64,000 nucleotides of DNA from Marinobacter sp. 1-4A (GCF_016597725.1 NZ_VCGY01000001.1:786116-850115); one strand, 5' to 3'; positions 28,960-38,826 are shown, counted from the stretch's first letter. Made by a program: numbers and translations. The notes: generated by a model not told the origin, from the letters alone.

Positions 28960-29316
28960 TCAGCCCAGCTTTTCCTTGATACGTGCCGCCTTACCAGACA
29001 GCTCGCGCAAGTAGTAAAGCTTGGCTTGACGCACATCACCACGACGCTTCACTGAAATGCTGTCGATCAGCTTGGAGAAGGTCTGGAAAGTACGCTCAAC
29101 GCCTACGCCGTAGGAAATCTTCCGTACGGTGAATGACGAGTTCATGCCACGGTTACGCTTACCGATAACAACACCTTCGAACGCCTGCAGACGCTCACGG
29201 TTGCCTTCCGTTACACGAACCTGAATAACCACGGTATCACCCGGCGCAAACGGGGGGATTTCCTTGGTCATCTGCTCTGTTTCAATTTGATTGATGATGT
29301 TGTTCTTGCCGCTCAT
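28960..29316 (-). CDS. rplS: Large-subunit ribosomal protein L19
   Basis: L19 lies at the 30S-50S interface. The ATG at 29316 has AGGAG eight bases upstream and gives 118 residues beginning [16 protein letters not shown], close to E. coli L19 (115); the longer open frame overlaps trmD and is not needed. Characteristic segment: [16 protein letters not shown]. Last gene of the operon, 25 bases after trmD and followed by a strong terminator. Confidence 0.98.
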   Translation of the reverse strand: MSGKNNIINQIETEQMTKEIPPFAPGDTVVIQVRVTEGNRERLQAFEGVVIGKRNRGMNSSFTVRKISYGVGVERTFQTFSKLIDSISVKRRGDVRQAKLYYLRELSGKAARIKEKLG

Positions 29317-29341
29317 CGTAATGCTCCTGATACCCAATCTT

Positions 29342-30100
29342 TTAATGCCCTGATGATTCAGAGGCACACGGTTCGTTTAAAATCTCACCCAGCAACTCAC
29401 GCTCTTCATCCGTAAGCACCCGCTTTTCGAGCAGGTCGGGGCGTCGTTCCCGGGTTCGCCTCAGCGACTGCTTGAGTCGCCAACGCCGGATCTGATCATG
29501 GTGACCGCCCAACAAAATATCCGGCACCGCCTGACCTTCGTAAACTTCGGGCCGGGTGTAGTGCGGACAATCCAGCAAACCGTCAGCAAATGAATCTTGT
29601 TCTGCCGACTGCGCATGACCCAGCGCTCCGGGGATGAGGCGTGTAACCGCATCAATAACAGTCATCGCTGCTAACTCGCCACCAGAAAGCACAAAGTCTC
29701 CCAAAGATATTTCCCGGTCGACTTCTGTTGCTATCAGGCGCTCATCAACACCTTCATAACGGCCTGCAACCAGAATTAGACGCTCTTCTGCAGCCAGTGA
29801 CTCAACTACAGCTTGATTCAGCGTTTCACCCTGAGGTGATAGATAAACCACACAGGCTTTTCCTGGCGCTGCTTTCCGTGCTGCGTGGATGGCATCTCTG
29901 AGCGGCTGAATTTTCATCAGCATACCCGGGCCACCCCCGTAAGGACGGTCGTCAACGGTGCGGTGACGGTCTTCGGTAAACTCTCGAGGGTTCCAGCTAT
30001 TGAAGGTCAAAAGACCATCACGCACTGCCCTACTCGTTATCCCGTAATCCGTTACCGCCTGAAACATTTCGGGGAACAGGCTGACTGCGCCAATCCACAC
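29342..30100 (-). CDS. trmD: tRNA (guanine37-N1)-methyltransferase
   Basis: TrmD methylates G37 of tRNAs read with CCN-, CUN- and CGG-type codons, preventing +1 frameshifting. The 252-residue protein has the trefoil-knot SAM site with [25 protein letters not shown] and [14 protein letters not shown], plus the C-terminal helical domain. Start codon is GTG with GGAG nine bases upstream. It lies three bases after rimM. All elements are normal. Confidence 0.98.
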   Translation of the reverse strand: MWIGAVSLFPEMFQAVTDYGITSRAVRDGLLTFNSWNPREFTEDRHRTVDDRPYGGGPGMLMKIQPLRDAIHAARKAAPGKACVVYLSPQGETLNQAVVESLAAEERLILVAGRYEGVDERLIATEVDREISLGDFVLSGGELAAMTVIDAVTRLIPGALGHAQSAEQDSFADGLLDCPHYTRPEVYEGQAVPDILLGGHHDQIRRWRLKQSLRRTRERRPDLLEKRVLTDEERELLGEILNEPCASESSGH

Positions 30101-30103
30101 CCG

Positions 30104-30631
30104 TCAGAACTCCGGATCCCAGTCTGCAACCAACTTGCGCGCTTCCAGATCAATTTCCCGAACCACTTGGTCAGGAAGATATGGAATCAGGCGCTCCCGC
30201 TGATCTATTGAGTCAGCCGTTGCGTGCACAACCAGTACGTCATTGGAACCGGTTTCTATTAGGTGGTCCACTCTTCCGAGGCACTCACCCTCAACCGTAA
30301 ACACATTAAGGCCCTGCAACTGACGCCAGTAAAACTCGCCTTCAGGGAGCTCTGGCAACTCAGCAGTCGGAACCTTGATCTCAGCGCCACAATAAGTGCG
30401 CGCCAGCTCACGATCACCAATACCTTTAAGCCTGACAACGATCGCCTTACCTTGGCGGCGACCCTCCTCAAGCTTTACAGGAATACGCTTACCTTCCAGA
30501 TCAAGAACCCAGTTGGTATAGCCAAGTATTCCTTCTATGGGGTCGGTAAAGGAATAGACTTTGAGCCATCCTTTAACCCCAAACACCGAGGTAATTCGAC
30601 CGATCACAGTTTCCTGCGAATTCTGCGTCAT
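30104..30631 (-). CDS. rimM: Ribosome maturation factor RimM
   Basis: RimM binds S19 and helps assemble the head of the 30S subunit. The 175-residue protein has an N-terminal RimM beta-barrel (IGRITSVFGVKGWLKVYSF, residues about 8-90) and a C-terminal PRC-barrel (about 100-170, DLIETGSNDVLVVHA-like). It lies 27 bases after rpsP and three before trmD, the universal gammaproteobacterial order. Confidence 0.97.
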   Translation of the reverse strand: MTQNSQETVIGRITSVFGVKGWLKVYSFTDPIEGILGYTNWVLDLEGKRIPVKLEEGRRQGKAIVVRLKGIGDRELARTYCGAEIKVPTAELPELPEGEFYWRQLQGLNVFTVEGECLGRVDHLIETGSNDVLVVHATADSIDQRERLIPYLPDQVVREIDLEARKLVADWDPEF

Positions 30632-30658
30632 GCTACAACCTCGGCTGTCAGTAAAAGC

Positions 30659-30898
30659 TTACTCAGCAGTTTTTAGCAGCTGCGCAACGCGATCGCTGGT
30701 CTGTGCGCCCTGACCTACCCAGTAATTCACTCGGTCGCGATCAACGCGCAGACGCTCTTCCTGACCGCGGGCGATCGGGTTGAAGAAGCCAACGCGTTCA
30801 ATGAAGGCACCGTCACGTGAGTTACGGCTGTCAGTTACTGTTAGGTGATAGAACGGGCGCTTCTTGGAACCGCCACGAGCCAAACGGATTGTTACCAT
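30659..30898 (-). CDS. rpsP: Small-subunit ribosomal protein S16
   Basis: S16 is needed for 30S assembly. The 79-residue protein starts [20 protein letters not shown] and includes [19 protein letters not shown], both diagnostic; E. coli S16 has 82 residues. First gene of the rpsP-rimM-trmD-rplS operon, with its own promoter in the 164-base gap after ffh. Confidence 0.98.
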   Translation of the reverse strand: MVTIRLARGGSKKRPFYHLTVTDSRNSRDGAFIERVGFFNPIARGQEERLRVDRDRVNYWVGQGAQTSDRVAQLLKTAE

Positions 30899-30992
30899 TT
30901 AACCAATATCCTGTTCTGTTATACGAACTTTGTACGTTTCACGCTTGCCACAACCGTGGCTGACGCGGAGACCCATACTCGAAAGGGGCGCT

Positions 30993-31021
30993 ATTCTATG
31001 CTAAAAATACGCCAAAGAAAA
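30993..31021 (-). promoter_or_regulatory. Candidate rpsP operon promoter
   Basis: On the minus strand TAGAAT (30993-30998) is followed by a GC-rich discriminator (AGCGCCCC), typical of growth-rate-controlled ribosomal promoters. The -35 region (TTTTCT, 31016-31021, spacing 17) is poor. The leader is about 90 bases and includes a small hairpin, GCCAC/GTGGC. Confidence 0.4.
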
Positions 31022-31062
31022 CAGGCAAACAGACTGAATGCAGGTTTTCCTTGTAAGGCTTT

Positions 31063-32451
31063 TTACATACGGCCAAACGGAGGCATTCCACCGCCACCAC
31101 CGCCCGGCGGCATCATACCACCAAGACCGCGCATCATATTCGCCATTCCGCCCTTTTTGCTAAACTTTTTCATCATCTTTTGCATTTGCTTGTGCTGCTT
31201 GAGCAGGCGATTAACGTCCTGTATCTGCGTTCCGGAGCCTGCGGCTATACGGCGCTTACGGGAATTATTGATAACATCCGGGTGACGGCGTTCTTTTGCG
31301 GTCATGGAACAGATGATCGCTTCCAGCTGACCCATAGACTTATCGTTGACTTGCTGCTGGGCTACCTGTGCCATTTGCCCCATGCCCGGAAGCTTATCCA
31401 TCAAGCCACCGATGCCGCCCATATTCTTCATCTGCTGGAGCTGATCCCGGAAGTCCTCCAGATCAAAGCTTTTGCCTTTCTTGATTTTCTTGGTGAGCTT
31501 TTGGGCCTTTTTCTGGTCCAGCTTGCGCTCCGCCTCTTCAATAAGAGAGAGCACGTCACCCATACCCAGAATCCGGGACGCAACCCGATCTGGATGAAAT
31601 GGCTCCAAAGCATCGGACTTTTCACCGACACCCATAAATTTAATGGGCTTACCGGTAATATGCCGGACCGATAGCGCAGCACCGCCACGGGCATCACCGT
31701 CGGCTTTAGTCAGCACCACACCAGTCAATGGCAGGGCATCATTGAACGCTTTCGCCGTATTAGCGGCGTCCTGCCCTGTCATGGCATCGACTACAAAGAG
31801 AGTTTCCACCGGCTTGACCGCATTATGCAGCCGACCGATCTCGCCCATCATCTGCTCGTCAACGTGCAGGCGACCGGCGGTATCCAGAATGACAACATCA
31901 ATGTGTTTCTTGCGGGCTGCCGCAACAGCACCTTCGGCAATAACAACCGGATCCTGATCCGCGGTACTGGGAAAAAATTCAACGCCTACCTCGCCCGCCA
32001 GCGTTTCCAACTGCTTAATTGCTGCAGGTCGATAAACGTCAGCACTCACCACCAAGACAGATTTCTTTTGGCGCTCTTTTAGAAAACGCGCCAGCTTGGC
32101 AACTGTAGTAGTTTTACCCGCGCCTTGAAGGCCCGCCATCATGATCACAGCGGGGGGCTGAACAGCTAGGTTAAGGGTTTCATTCCCCTCGCCCATCACT
32201 CGTTCCAGCTCCTGCTGAACCACTTTCACAAATACTTGGCCGGGAGTGAGGCTGCGCTGAACTTCTTGCCCGATTGCCCTTTGGCGGACACCTTCAACAA
32301 AGTCCTTTACCACCGGCAAGGCGACATCGGCCTCCAGCAGCGCCATGCGCACTTCCCGAAGAGTGTCCTTTATATTGTCATCGGTGAGCCGCGCCTGACC
32401 GGAAATCTTGCGCAGGCTACCGGAAAGTCGGTCTTGGAGGTTTTCAAACAT
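31063..32451 (-). CDS. ffh: Signal recognition particle protein Ffh
   Basis: Ffh with 4.5S RNA delivers nascent membrane proteins to FtsY. The Met at 32451 has GGAAGAG upstream and gives 462 residues starting MFENLQDRLSGSLRKI, as in the family; the longer frame to 32538 would start inside the promoter's -10. Domains: N (about 1-90), GTPase G with GLQGAGKTTTVAKLA, DTAGRLHVDEQ and TKADGDARGG, and a Met-rich M domain (about 300-450). The tail is unusually Gly/Pro/Met-rich (MMPPGGGGGGMPPFGRM). It is divergent from ypjD, as in enterics. Confidence 0.98.
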   Translation of the reverse strand: MFENLQDRLSGSLRKISGQARLTDDNIKDTLREVRMALLEADVALPVVKDFVEGVRQRAIGQEVQRSLTPGQVFVKVVQQELERVMGEGNETLNLAVQPPAVIMMAGLQGAGKTTTVAKLARFLKERQKKSVLVVSADVYRPAAIKQLETLAGEVGVEFFPSTADQDPVVIAEGAVAAARKKHIDVVILDTAGRLHVDEQMMGEIGRLHNAVKPVETLFVVDAMTGQDAANTAKAFNDALPLTGVVLTKADGDARGGAALSVRHITGKPIKFMGVGEKSDALEPFHPDRVASRILGMGDVLSLIEEAERKLDQKKAQKLTKKIKKGKSFDLEDFRDQLQQMKNMGGIGGLMDKLPGMGQMAQVAQQQVNDKSMGQLEAIICSMTAKERRHPDVINNSRKRRIAAGSGTQIQDVNRLLKQHKQMQKMMKKFSKKGGMANMMRGLGGMMPPGGGGGGMPPFGRM

Positions 32452-32536
32452 GTTGCTCTTCCGTACCCCGGGTAAATTGAGTGCACAAACCTCAGAGCCA
32501 GCTTTGGCTCCTTGATTCCTGTTGCATAATCGCGAC

Positions 32537-32542
32537 ATTATA
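32537..32542 (-). promoter_or_regulatory. Candidate ffh promoter -10
   Basis: A perfect TATAAT on the minus strand about 85 bases before the ffh start. No good -35 is visible at 16-18 bases. It rules against the longest ffh reading frame, whose first codon would lie inside this hexamer. Confidence 0.4.
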
Positions 32543-32632
32543 ACCAGACTATCGTCCTGAAACGACCAACCCGGTCAAATCGGCAGCCAAGCTTGCCGAT
32601 CTCCAGCCAGCACAGTGGTGAATAAGGAAGTT

Positions 32633-33439
32633 ATGGGAACGCTGATTCTCGCGGTCACCTCTCTTTTTCTGTATAGCGTCGGCACCGCTTTGCAGGCGCT
32701 TCACTTTCGTGGGCGTGTACAAAGCAACATCGCCATCACCACTCTTATTGGTATGCTGGCACTCACCTCCCACGGACTTCTGATTACCCAAACTATCCAC
32801 CATGATGGTGGTGTTGATCTGGGTTTTTTCAAAAGCTCGGTGCTGATCTCTTGGCTGATTGTATTTTTGCTGCTGGGGCTAAACCTAAGAAAGCCGGTAC
32901 AAAGCCTCTTTTTGGGCGTTTACCCACTGGCCGCCTTCACCATCATCATGGCCTTGATTACGCACACACCGTCGCGACTGGTTTCCGATGAGAGCTATGG
33001 AGTGCTTTCCCATATCGCACTATCAGTGACAGCCTACAGCCTGTTTTCTCTGGCGGCTATACAGGCAACCTTGCTGTACTTCCAGAACCAGCAACTGAAA
33101 CAGAACTACAATAGCCCTCTGCTGCGCAATTTGCCGCCATTGCAAACTATGGAGTCTCTGCTTTTCGAAATGGTCTGGGCCGGAGTGGTTATGCTGATTC
33201 TTGCCATTGTGACGGGCGCAGTTTTTATAGAAAACCTGTTTGCCCAGAACTTGGCTCATAAGACTGTGTTCTCCATACTCTCGCTACTGGTTTTCGTAGC
33301 CCTACTAGTAGGGCGGTACACCAAGGGCTGGCGAGGCATGACCGCAAGCCGTTGGACACTGGCTGGTTGCGCACTCTTGATGCTCGCGTTTTATGGCAGC
33401 AAGTTTGCACTTGAGCTTGTCTTTCAGAATGGCGGCTAA
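32633..33439 (+). CDS. ypjD: YpjD/CcsA-like membrane protein
   Basis: A 268-residue polytopic membrane protein with about eight hydrophobic helices, of the CcsA/HemX-like family. It is the usual divergent neighbour of ffh and upstream neighbour of corB (ypjD-corB in E. coli). AAGGA lies four bases before the ATG at 32633; a GTG at 32615 is the alternative. The tryptophan-rich heme-handling motif WGxxWxWD of true CcsA is not visible, so a role in cytochrome c maturation should not be assumed; a link with CorB is suggested only by gene order. Confidence 0.85.
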   Translation: MGTLILAVTSLFLYSVGTALQALHFRGRVQSNIAITTLIGMLALTSHGLLITQTIHHDGGVDLGFFKSSVLISWLIVFLLLGLNLRKPVQSLFLGVYPLAAFTIIMALITHTPSRLVSDESYGVLSHIALSVTAYSLFSLAAIQATLLYFQNQQLKQNYNSPLLRNLPPLQTMESLLFEMVWAGVVMLILAIVTGAVFIENLFAQNLAHKTVFSILSLLVFVALLVGRYTKGWRGMTASRWTLAGCALLMLAFYGSKFALELVFQNGG

Positions 33440-33521
33440 CTCTCGCCCCATTACCTCTTGACACCGGGCGCAATCAGAACCAAATTTCGCTAAATACCAG
33501 CAACATAAGGACACCTTTAGT

Positions 33522-34805
33522 TTGGACGGTACATCGCTTACTGCGCTGTCGATAATTCTTGTCGGGCTGATCATGCTGTCGGCATTTTTTTCCAGCTCCG
33601 AAACCGGAATGATGTCGCTGAACCGGTATCGCCTGAAACACATGGCGAAGACCGGCCACAAAGGCGCAAAGCGCGCCCAAGGCCTGCTGCAGCGGACCGA
33701 TCAGTTAATCGGCATCATTCTTATAGGCAATAATTTCGTTAACATTCTGGCCTCGTCCATAGCGACGGTCATAGCCATACGCATATGGGGCGATGCCGGC
33801 ATAGCCATAGCGACACTTCTGCTGACCATAGTGATTCTGATTTTTGCGGAAGTCACACCAAAAACCCTTGCCGCCCTATTTCCCGAAAAAATTGCATTTC
33901 CTGCAAGCTACATCCTCGGGCCTCTACTCAAGATTCTTTACCCGGTCGTATGGGCGGTCAACCTATTTACAGGCGCTATTCTGAGGATTTTGAGAATTTC
34001 ACCGAACGACGCTGCCAGCGACCACCTGAGCCGAGAAGAACTCAGAACGCTTGTGAACGAAGCTGGCGCGCTTATCCCGGCCAAGCACAAAGACATGCTG
34101 GTTAGCATTTTGGATCTCGAAAAGGTAACCGTGAACGACATCATGGTTCCCCGGAACGACGTCTCCGGCATCGATTTGGACGACGACACTGACACCATTT
34201 TGCGCCAACTGAGAAACAGTCAGCACACCCGCCTGCCCGTCTTCAAAGGCGACATCAATGAGATACAGGGCATTCTGCACCTACGCAGCGCTACCAAGCT
34301 GTTGCAGCAGGAAGAAATCAGCAAAACCATGATCCTGCAGCTTTGCCAAGAGCCTTACTTTGTGCCCGAGAGCACACCCCTTAATACCCAGCTAATCAAC
34401 TTCCAAAAGGGTAAGCGCCGGTTCGGCATTGTGGTGGATGAGTACGGCGATGTACTGGGGCTTGCCACTCTGGAAGACATTCTTGAAGAAATCGTTGGTG
34501 AGTTCACTACCGATTACGCAGCAACCAGCCCCGACATCATTCCGCAAGAAGACGGCACATTCATTGTGGACGGCACAACTGCTGTGCGCACGATCAATAA
34601 AACTCTGGGCTGGAAACTTCCCATCGATGGCCCGAAAACCCTCAATGGCCTAATCACCGAGACCCTTGAGAACATCCCCGACACTAACGTTTGCCTCAAA
34701 GTAGACGGCCACCGGGTAGAAGTGCTTCAAATCAAAGACAATGTTGTGAAAGCGGCCATTGTTCATCCGAAAAAACGTAAAAAACGGACTCTCTCCATCG
34801 CCTAA
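33522..34805 (+). CDS. corB: CorB/HlyC-family CNNM-type transporter (YfjD)
   Basis: The 427-residue protein has a DUF21/CNNM membrane domain (about residues 8-185, three or four helices, with FSSSETGMMSLNRYRLKHM), a CBS pair (about 205-330, with IMVPRNDVSGIDLDD and VVDEYGDVLGLATLEDIL) and a C-terminal CorC_HlyC domain (about 345-420). CNNM/CorB proteins are magnesium exporters or regulators. The start is a TTG with TAAGGA ten bases upstream; the N terminus aligns in length with E. coli CorB. A hairpin follows the gene. Confidence 0.93.
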   Translation: MDGTSLTALSIILVGLIMLSAFFSSSETGMMSLNRYRLKHMAKTGHKGAKRAQGLLQRTDQLIGIILIGNNFVNILASSIATVIAIRIWGDAGIAIATLLLTIVILIFAEVTPKTLAALFPEKIAFPASYILGPLLKILYPVVWAVNLFTGAILRILRISPNDAASDHLSREELRTLVNEAGALIPAKHKDMLVSILDLEKVTVNDIMVPRNDVSGIDLDDDTDTILRQLRNSQHTRLPVFKGDINEIQGILHLRSATKLLQQEEISKTMILQLCQEPYFVPESTPLNTQLINFQKGKRRFGIVVDEYGDVLGLATLEDILEEIVGEFTTDYAATSPDIIPQEDGTFIVDGTTAVRTINKTLGWKLPIDGPKTLNGLITETLENIPDTNVCLKVDGHRVEVLQIKDNVVKAAIVHPKKRKKRTLSIA

Positions 34806-34823
34806 TAGATGCCAGCACCTGCT

Positions 34824-34854
34824 CTTCGCTATAGACGTTCCAGTTATAGCGAAG
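34824..34854 (+). terminator. Inverted repeat after corB, probable terminator
   Basis: Ten-base perfect arms (34824-34833 and 34845-34854) around an 11-base loop, 19 bases after the corB stop. Only a short T run follows, so efficiency is uncertain. Confidence 0.5.
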
Positions 34855-34959
34855 CCTGTTCTAGAAAGATCAAAATGTAACCAGCTCCTTGACGCATATC
34901 AATCTGGCACCAACACTTAAGGCGTATGCGAAACAACAATAATCGCAAGGAGTTTTTCC

Positions 34960-35562
34960 ATGAGTCTGACACACACCTTTGGCCTGCTGACCAACCCTGA
35001 CAACCAATGGAAAGCCATTCGAAAAGATTCGGAATCTGTTACACGCCTTTATATGGGGCACGTATTACTACTTGCACTTATACCTGCCGTCGCAGGCTTC
35101 GTTGGAACCACTCAGGTGGGCTGGCAAATCGGTAACGGTCAGGTCACCCGCCTGTCTATAAACAGTGCACTAAGTCTGTCCGTACTATTTTACGCGGCTA
35201 TGCTGGCGGGCATATTCATTCTCGGAAAGTTTATCGATTTCTTTGCGGCGACCTACGATGCGAGCGACCAGACACCGCGAGGCGTTGCCATGGCTGCCTA
35301 CACCGCAACACCCATGTTCCTGATTGGCGTTATCGCAGTTTACCCTAATATCTGGGTGAATATGCTGGCCGGGCTTGTTGCCATTGCCTACGCGGTATAC
35401 CTGCTTTATGAAGGACTACCTATTCTCATGAAGATCCCTGAAGACCGGGGGTTCATGTTTGCCACAGCTGTACTCACTGTTGGGCTGGTTATGTTTGTCG
35501 GCCTACTTGCCATTAGCGTGGTCATTTGGAGCGTAGGAATTGGCCCGATATACGTTAACTGA
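34960..35562 (+). CDS. Yip1-family membrane protein
   Basis: A 200-residue protein with five hydrophobic helices (near residues 29-50, 66-90, 105-128, 130-150 and 168-195) matching the bacterial Yip1/DUF1282 family (starts SLTHTFGLLTNPDNQWKAIR). AAGGAG lies nine bases before the ATG. It stands alone, between a hairpin after corB and a strong terminator. The function of the bacterial members is not known to me. Confidence 0.8.
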   Translation: MSLTHTFGLLTNPDNQWKAIRKDSESVTRLYMGHVLLLALIPAVAGFVGTTQVGWQIGNGQVTRLSINSALSLSVLFYAAMLAGIFILGKFIDFFAATYDASDQTPRGVAMAAYTATPMFLIGVIAVYPNIWVNMLAGLVAIAYAVYLLYEGLPILMKIPEDRGFMFATAVLTVGLVMFVGLLAISVVIWSVGIGPIYVN

Positions 35563-35601
35563 TATCGGAAACTCGACAGCCAAAATAAGCTAACTTTCAT
35601 T

Positions 35602-35633
35602 AGGGTGTTCTTCCGGAACACCCTTTGTTTTTT
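35602..35633 (+). terminator. Rho-independent terminator after the Yip1 gene
   Basis: Nine-base perfect stem (35602-35610, 35616-35624), loop TTCCG, followed by TTGTTTTTT. A textbook terminator 40 bases after the stop codon. Confidence 0.95.
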
Positions 35634-35761
35634 GAATGAGTACGCAACTTTGTTTTTAATTATGTTAACCAAGCTGAAAATGGGGTAGATTTAGTCTATA
35701 ACTCAAAACAAGCAGTCTGGCTTGGCTATAAATACGGTTGAGCCATCAACAGGAGTCGGCT

Positions 35762-37960
35762 ATGAACAAGCAGTCCGGCATACATTACCTCCGCGACCAC
35801 AAAGGGACCGCTAGCAACGAAGCCGTGCCTACGGAGGTAGCCCGTATCCGCGACACAGTTGTCGCCGGACTGGGTGATTTGCTGCAGGGCGCGTTTGATG
35901 CCGTTGACGATTCGCTGTTCGAGCTGGCCAACAATGCCCGCAGCAATAATGAGCAGAACCGCTACTTTGAAGCCATGCGGGAAATTCGCATCAAACGTAA
36001 GGGTGTAGAGCGGCACTTCCAAAATACCGTTGCGCAATTTTTTGCCAACCCTCCCCATACAGACCAATTACACGAAGACTCACTTGGGCAACAGGCAAAC
36101 GCAGACAATCTAGCGCTCGTCGGCAATGATGATCTTGAAGAGCAAGTAGCTCTGAACGCCATGATCACCAAAGCCAAAGCCCATTTTCAGGGGCCTCTAA
36201 TCCAGCTGCAAGCCCGCTTCAGCCACGTCTACGAGGGTGCATCGGATCAATCACCGGTCAACCCTATGGCCCCGGAGCACCTTTGCAGTGCCTTTACCGA
36301 GGCTATTCAGGCTTTGGAGATACAAATCCGTGAACGATTGATTCTGCTAAAGCAGTTTGATCGCTACGTGGTCTCCAATTTGGGCATGCTGCTAGACGAA
36401 GCCAATAGAATTCTCGTTCAGGCAGGCGTCATCCCCAATTTTCGCTTTCACGGAAAAACAAGCCAACAGCACAGCGCTTCAGGGAATCGCGAAAGCCAAG
36501 AACACGCTTCTGAACAGAGCCAAAACCGGCCTAACGGCGATGCTTCAAGCAACAGCGCGGTTTTCGATCAGATCCACCAATTGTTGGCACGCCAGAGAGC
36601 TAACTCTGGCATGTCGCCACAGTCGCACGACCCAGACATTCGGATTATCGGCGGCAGCGAACTCTTTAGCCTGCTTGCTTCGCTGCCTTTGAGCACCCAG
36701 ACGGGCAATGAGCGCAATCTCAGCGAAGGCGAACCTCTAACGATAGACCTTCGCAGCGCGGTTCAGCAAATTCTGGCCCAGACCAATACCAGCGACGGCA
36801 AGAGACCCGCTTTGAAGGAAGTAGACGAGGACTTAATCAACCTTGTCTCTATGTTGTTCGAGTTTATTCTTGATGACTACAGTTTGTCCGCTCCGGTACA
36901 AGTTCTCATCAGCCGATTGCAGATTCCCATCTTGAAAGTTGTCCTCAAGGATAAGAGCTTTTTCAGCAAGACGACGCACCCTGCGCGCAAGCTACTCAAT
37001 GCTCTCGCCCGGGCTGGAATCGGTTGGAGCAACAGCGACGAAAAAGCTAGAGACAAGCTTTACGAGAAAATTCACAGCATTGTGCAGAAAATTCTTTGTG
37101 AGTTTGATGGCGACGTCACACTCTTTGAGAGCCTGAATCAAGAGTTTGAAGAGTTCCTTGCAAGAGAAAACCGAAAGTCGTCTCTTGTAGAACAACGCAC
37201 CCGTGAATCGGAGCGCGGCCGCATCAAGTCCCAGAAAGCACAGGAGTTGGTCGACCGGGTGATAAAAGAGCGAGTTGCACGCTACCGCCTCCCGGAGCCG
37301 GTGCACAACATCCTCATTAATGGCTGGAGCCGGTTTATGTTTCTGGCCTACCTTCGAGATGATGTGGAGCATCGCTGGCAAGAAAGCGTAAAAGTCGTTG
37401 ATGATTTGATCTGGTGCTTGCTCCCACATGAAGACGACTCCGAGCGGGATCAGTGGGTTCGCGTTGTTCCGGGCTTACTGAAGTCGCTGCGCGCAGGGCT
37501 GGAAGAAGTTTCTTACAATGCAACAAAGCTTGACGACACCATGGGGCTGCTCAAGCATGAGTTGGCTGAAGCTTTCCGTGCAAGCCCAAATATTGAAATA
37601 GCGGAAGAACTGCCAACTCAAGAAGACTCCTTTACCGAGACCCATAATGCTGCATACCTCCAGCCCGAAGACTCTGCCATGGCAGAGCATATGGCTCAGG
37701 TTGACAGCATTGAGGTTGGTAACTGGGTAGAGTTCCGGCTGGTAAATGGCGCAAACTTCCGCTGCAAGCTCTCAGCGATTATTGATGAAGCAGACTGCTT
37801 TGTTTTTGTGAACCGCATGGGCCTGAAGGTCATCGAAAAGACCCGCATTGAACTTGCCCAAGAAATGCGACGCGGTAGAATGACTCGGCTCGAGCAAGGA
37901 GCACTCATTGACCGGGCTCTGGATGCCGTGGTTGGTTCACTGCGCAGCAAAACCGCCTGA
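35762..37960 (+). CDS. DUF1631 family protein
   Basis: A 732-residue cytoplasmic protein of the DUF1631 family, some members of which are mislabelled thymidine phosphorylase in databases. AGGAG seven bases before the ATG at 35762 decides the start; the open frame reaches 35738 from a GTG. Predicted mostly helical, with a low-complexity, Gln/Ser/Asn-rich linker at about residues 230-290, and a compact C-terminal domain (about 650-710, VGNWVEFRLVNGANFRCKL and FVFVNRMGLKVIEKTRIEL) with a small beta-barrel look, perhaps PilZ-like. No signal peptide or membrane helix. Role unknown. Confidence 0.82.
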   Translation: MNKQSGIHYLRDHKGTASNEAVPTEVARIRDTVVAGLGDLLQGAFDAVDDSLFELANNARSNNEQNRYFEAMREIRIKRKGVERHFQNTVAQFFANPPHTDQLHEDSLGQQANADNLALVGNDDLEEQVALNAMITKAKAHFQGPLIQLQARFSHVYEGASDQSPVNPMAPEHLCSAFTEAIQALEIQIRERLILLKQFDRYVVSNLGMLLDEANRILVQAGVIPNFRFHGKTSQQHSASGNRESQEHASEQSQNRPNGDASSNSAVFDQIHQLLARQRANSGMSPQSHDPDIRIIGGSELFSLLASLPLSTQTGNERNLSEGEPLTIDLRSAVQQILAQTNTSDGKRPALKEVDEDLINLVSMLFEFILDDYSLSAPVQVLISRLQIPILKVVLKDKSFFSKTTHPARKLLNALARAGIGWSNSDEKARDKLYEKIHSIVQKILCEFDGDVTLFESLNQEFEEFLARENRKSSLVEQRTRESERGRIKSQKAQELVDRVIKERVARYRLPEPVHNILINGWSRFMFLAYLRDDVEHRWQESVKVVDDLIWCLLPHEDDSERDQWVRVVPGLLKSLRAGLEEVSYNATKLDDTMGLLKHELAEAFRASPNIEIAEELPTQEDSFTETHNAAYLQPEDSAMAEHMAQVDSIEVGNWVEFRLVNGANFRCKLSAIIDEADCFVFVNRMGLKVIEKTRIELAQEMRRGRMTRLEQGALIDRALDAVVGSLRSKTA

Positions 37961-38040
37961 TTAGGCTTTGGGCCGCAACCACACGCGGGCCTAAGCCCAA
38001 TGCAGCGTTCATTCCGTAATATTGGAGAAATCTAGGTTAA

Positions 38041-38826
38041 ATGCTGGAGTATGGCAGCAACAACAGCCTTCCGGCGAAATATCGGATCGCCCTCGCCTTA
38101 TCAACCGCCTTCCTGATTCATACGGTGTTATTGTCCGGGGTTCCTTCTATTGTGCAGGACTCACCTGTAAAACACCGAGAGCAGCTGAATCTGGAGTTGG
38201 TAGCGGCAGATAGCCCTCAAAGTGCAGCGGCATCTGCTAGCGAGCAGAGCCCTTCCGAAAAAAGCTACTTCCATAATCCGCCCTTCGAGGCGGAGCCAGT
38301 GAGCACCAACCCGAAGCCTATCGAACCGTCGCTTTTAACAAATCAGTCACCGCAAAAAGCCCCGGTTAGCGCAAGCTCACAAGCTGCGCCGACCAAACAA
38401 AAAGTGGATTCTCCCCAACCATCTCCCGTTACAACCCCCACTAGCACACCGTCTAACCCGGGGACCCGCAATCAGGTTGCGGAAAAGCCAAACGCTGAGG
38501 AAGTCACAAAGGTTACGCAATCACCTACTGAGCAAGACCCCTACCTGATCAAGCTCGCCATGCACTTGGCCACTAAGCTTGAATCATCGCGAATTCCGGC
38601 AATCAGGGAGCTAACGGAGACGAGTACAATGGCGTTGGAGTTGCAACTATTAGGAAATGGTGCACTAACTAGAGCGCGGGTGCTCAAGTCGACAGGCATT
38701 GAGCCGCTCGACAGAGCCGCGTATCAGGCTGCACTATCAGCTAGCCCATACCCCGCGCCACCGCCGGATCAACACAGTAAAAGCCGCTTCGAAGTAAAAC
38801 TGGTGTTTGCTCCGTCGCGGCTCTAA
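38041..38826 (+). CDS. TonB-like energy-transducer protein
   Basis: A 261-residue protein with an N-terminal membrane anchor (about residues 17-38), a Pro/Ser/Thr/Gln-rich periplasmic linker (about 60-165), and a TonB-like C-terminal domain (about 195-258, with ALELQLLGNGALTRARVLKSTG and the usual YPAPPP-like ending). TonB couples the proton-motive force to outer-membrane receptors through ExbB-ExbD; neither partner nor a receptor is nearby, so the assignment rests on architecture. Compositional bias of the linker is normal for TonB. Confidence 0.78.
   Translation: MLEYGSNNSLPAKYRIALALSTAFLIHTVLLSGVPSIVQDSPVKHREQLNLELVAADSPQSAAASASEQSPSEKSYFHNPPFEAEPVSTNPKPIEPSLLTNQSPQKAPVSASSQAAPTKQKVDSPQPSPVTTPTSTPSNPGTRNQVAEKPNAEEVTKVTQSPTEQDPYLIKLAMHLATKLESSRIPAIRELTETSTMALELQLLGNGALTRARVLKSTGIEPLDRAAYQAALSASPYPAPPPDQHSKSRFEVKLVFAPSRL

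Noticed and set aside
34889..34918. TTGACG as a promoter for the Yip1 gene
   Set aside because: No acceptable -10 at 16-18 bases spacing.
38022..38213. Alternative frame ahead of and across the TonB-like gene
   Set aside because: It is a shadow frame; the TonB-like protein has the coherent anchor-linker-domain layout.
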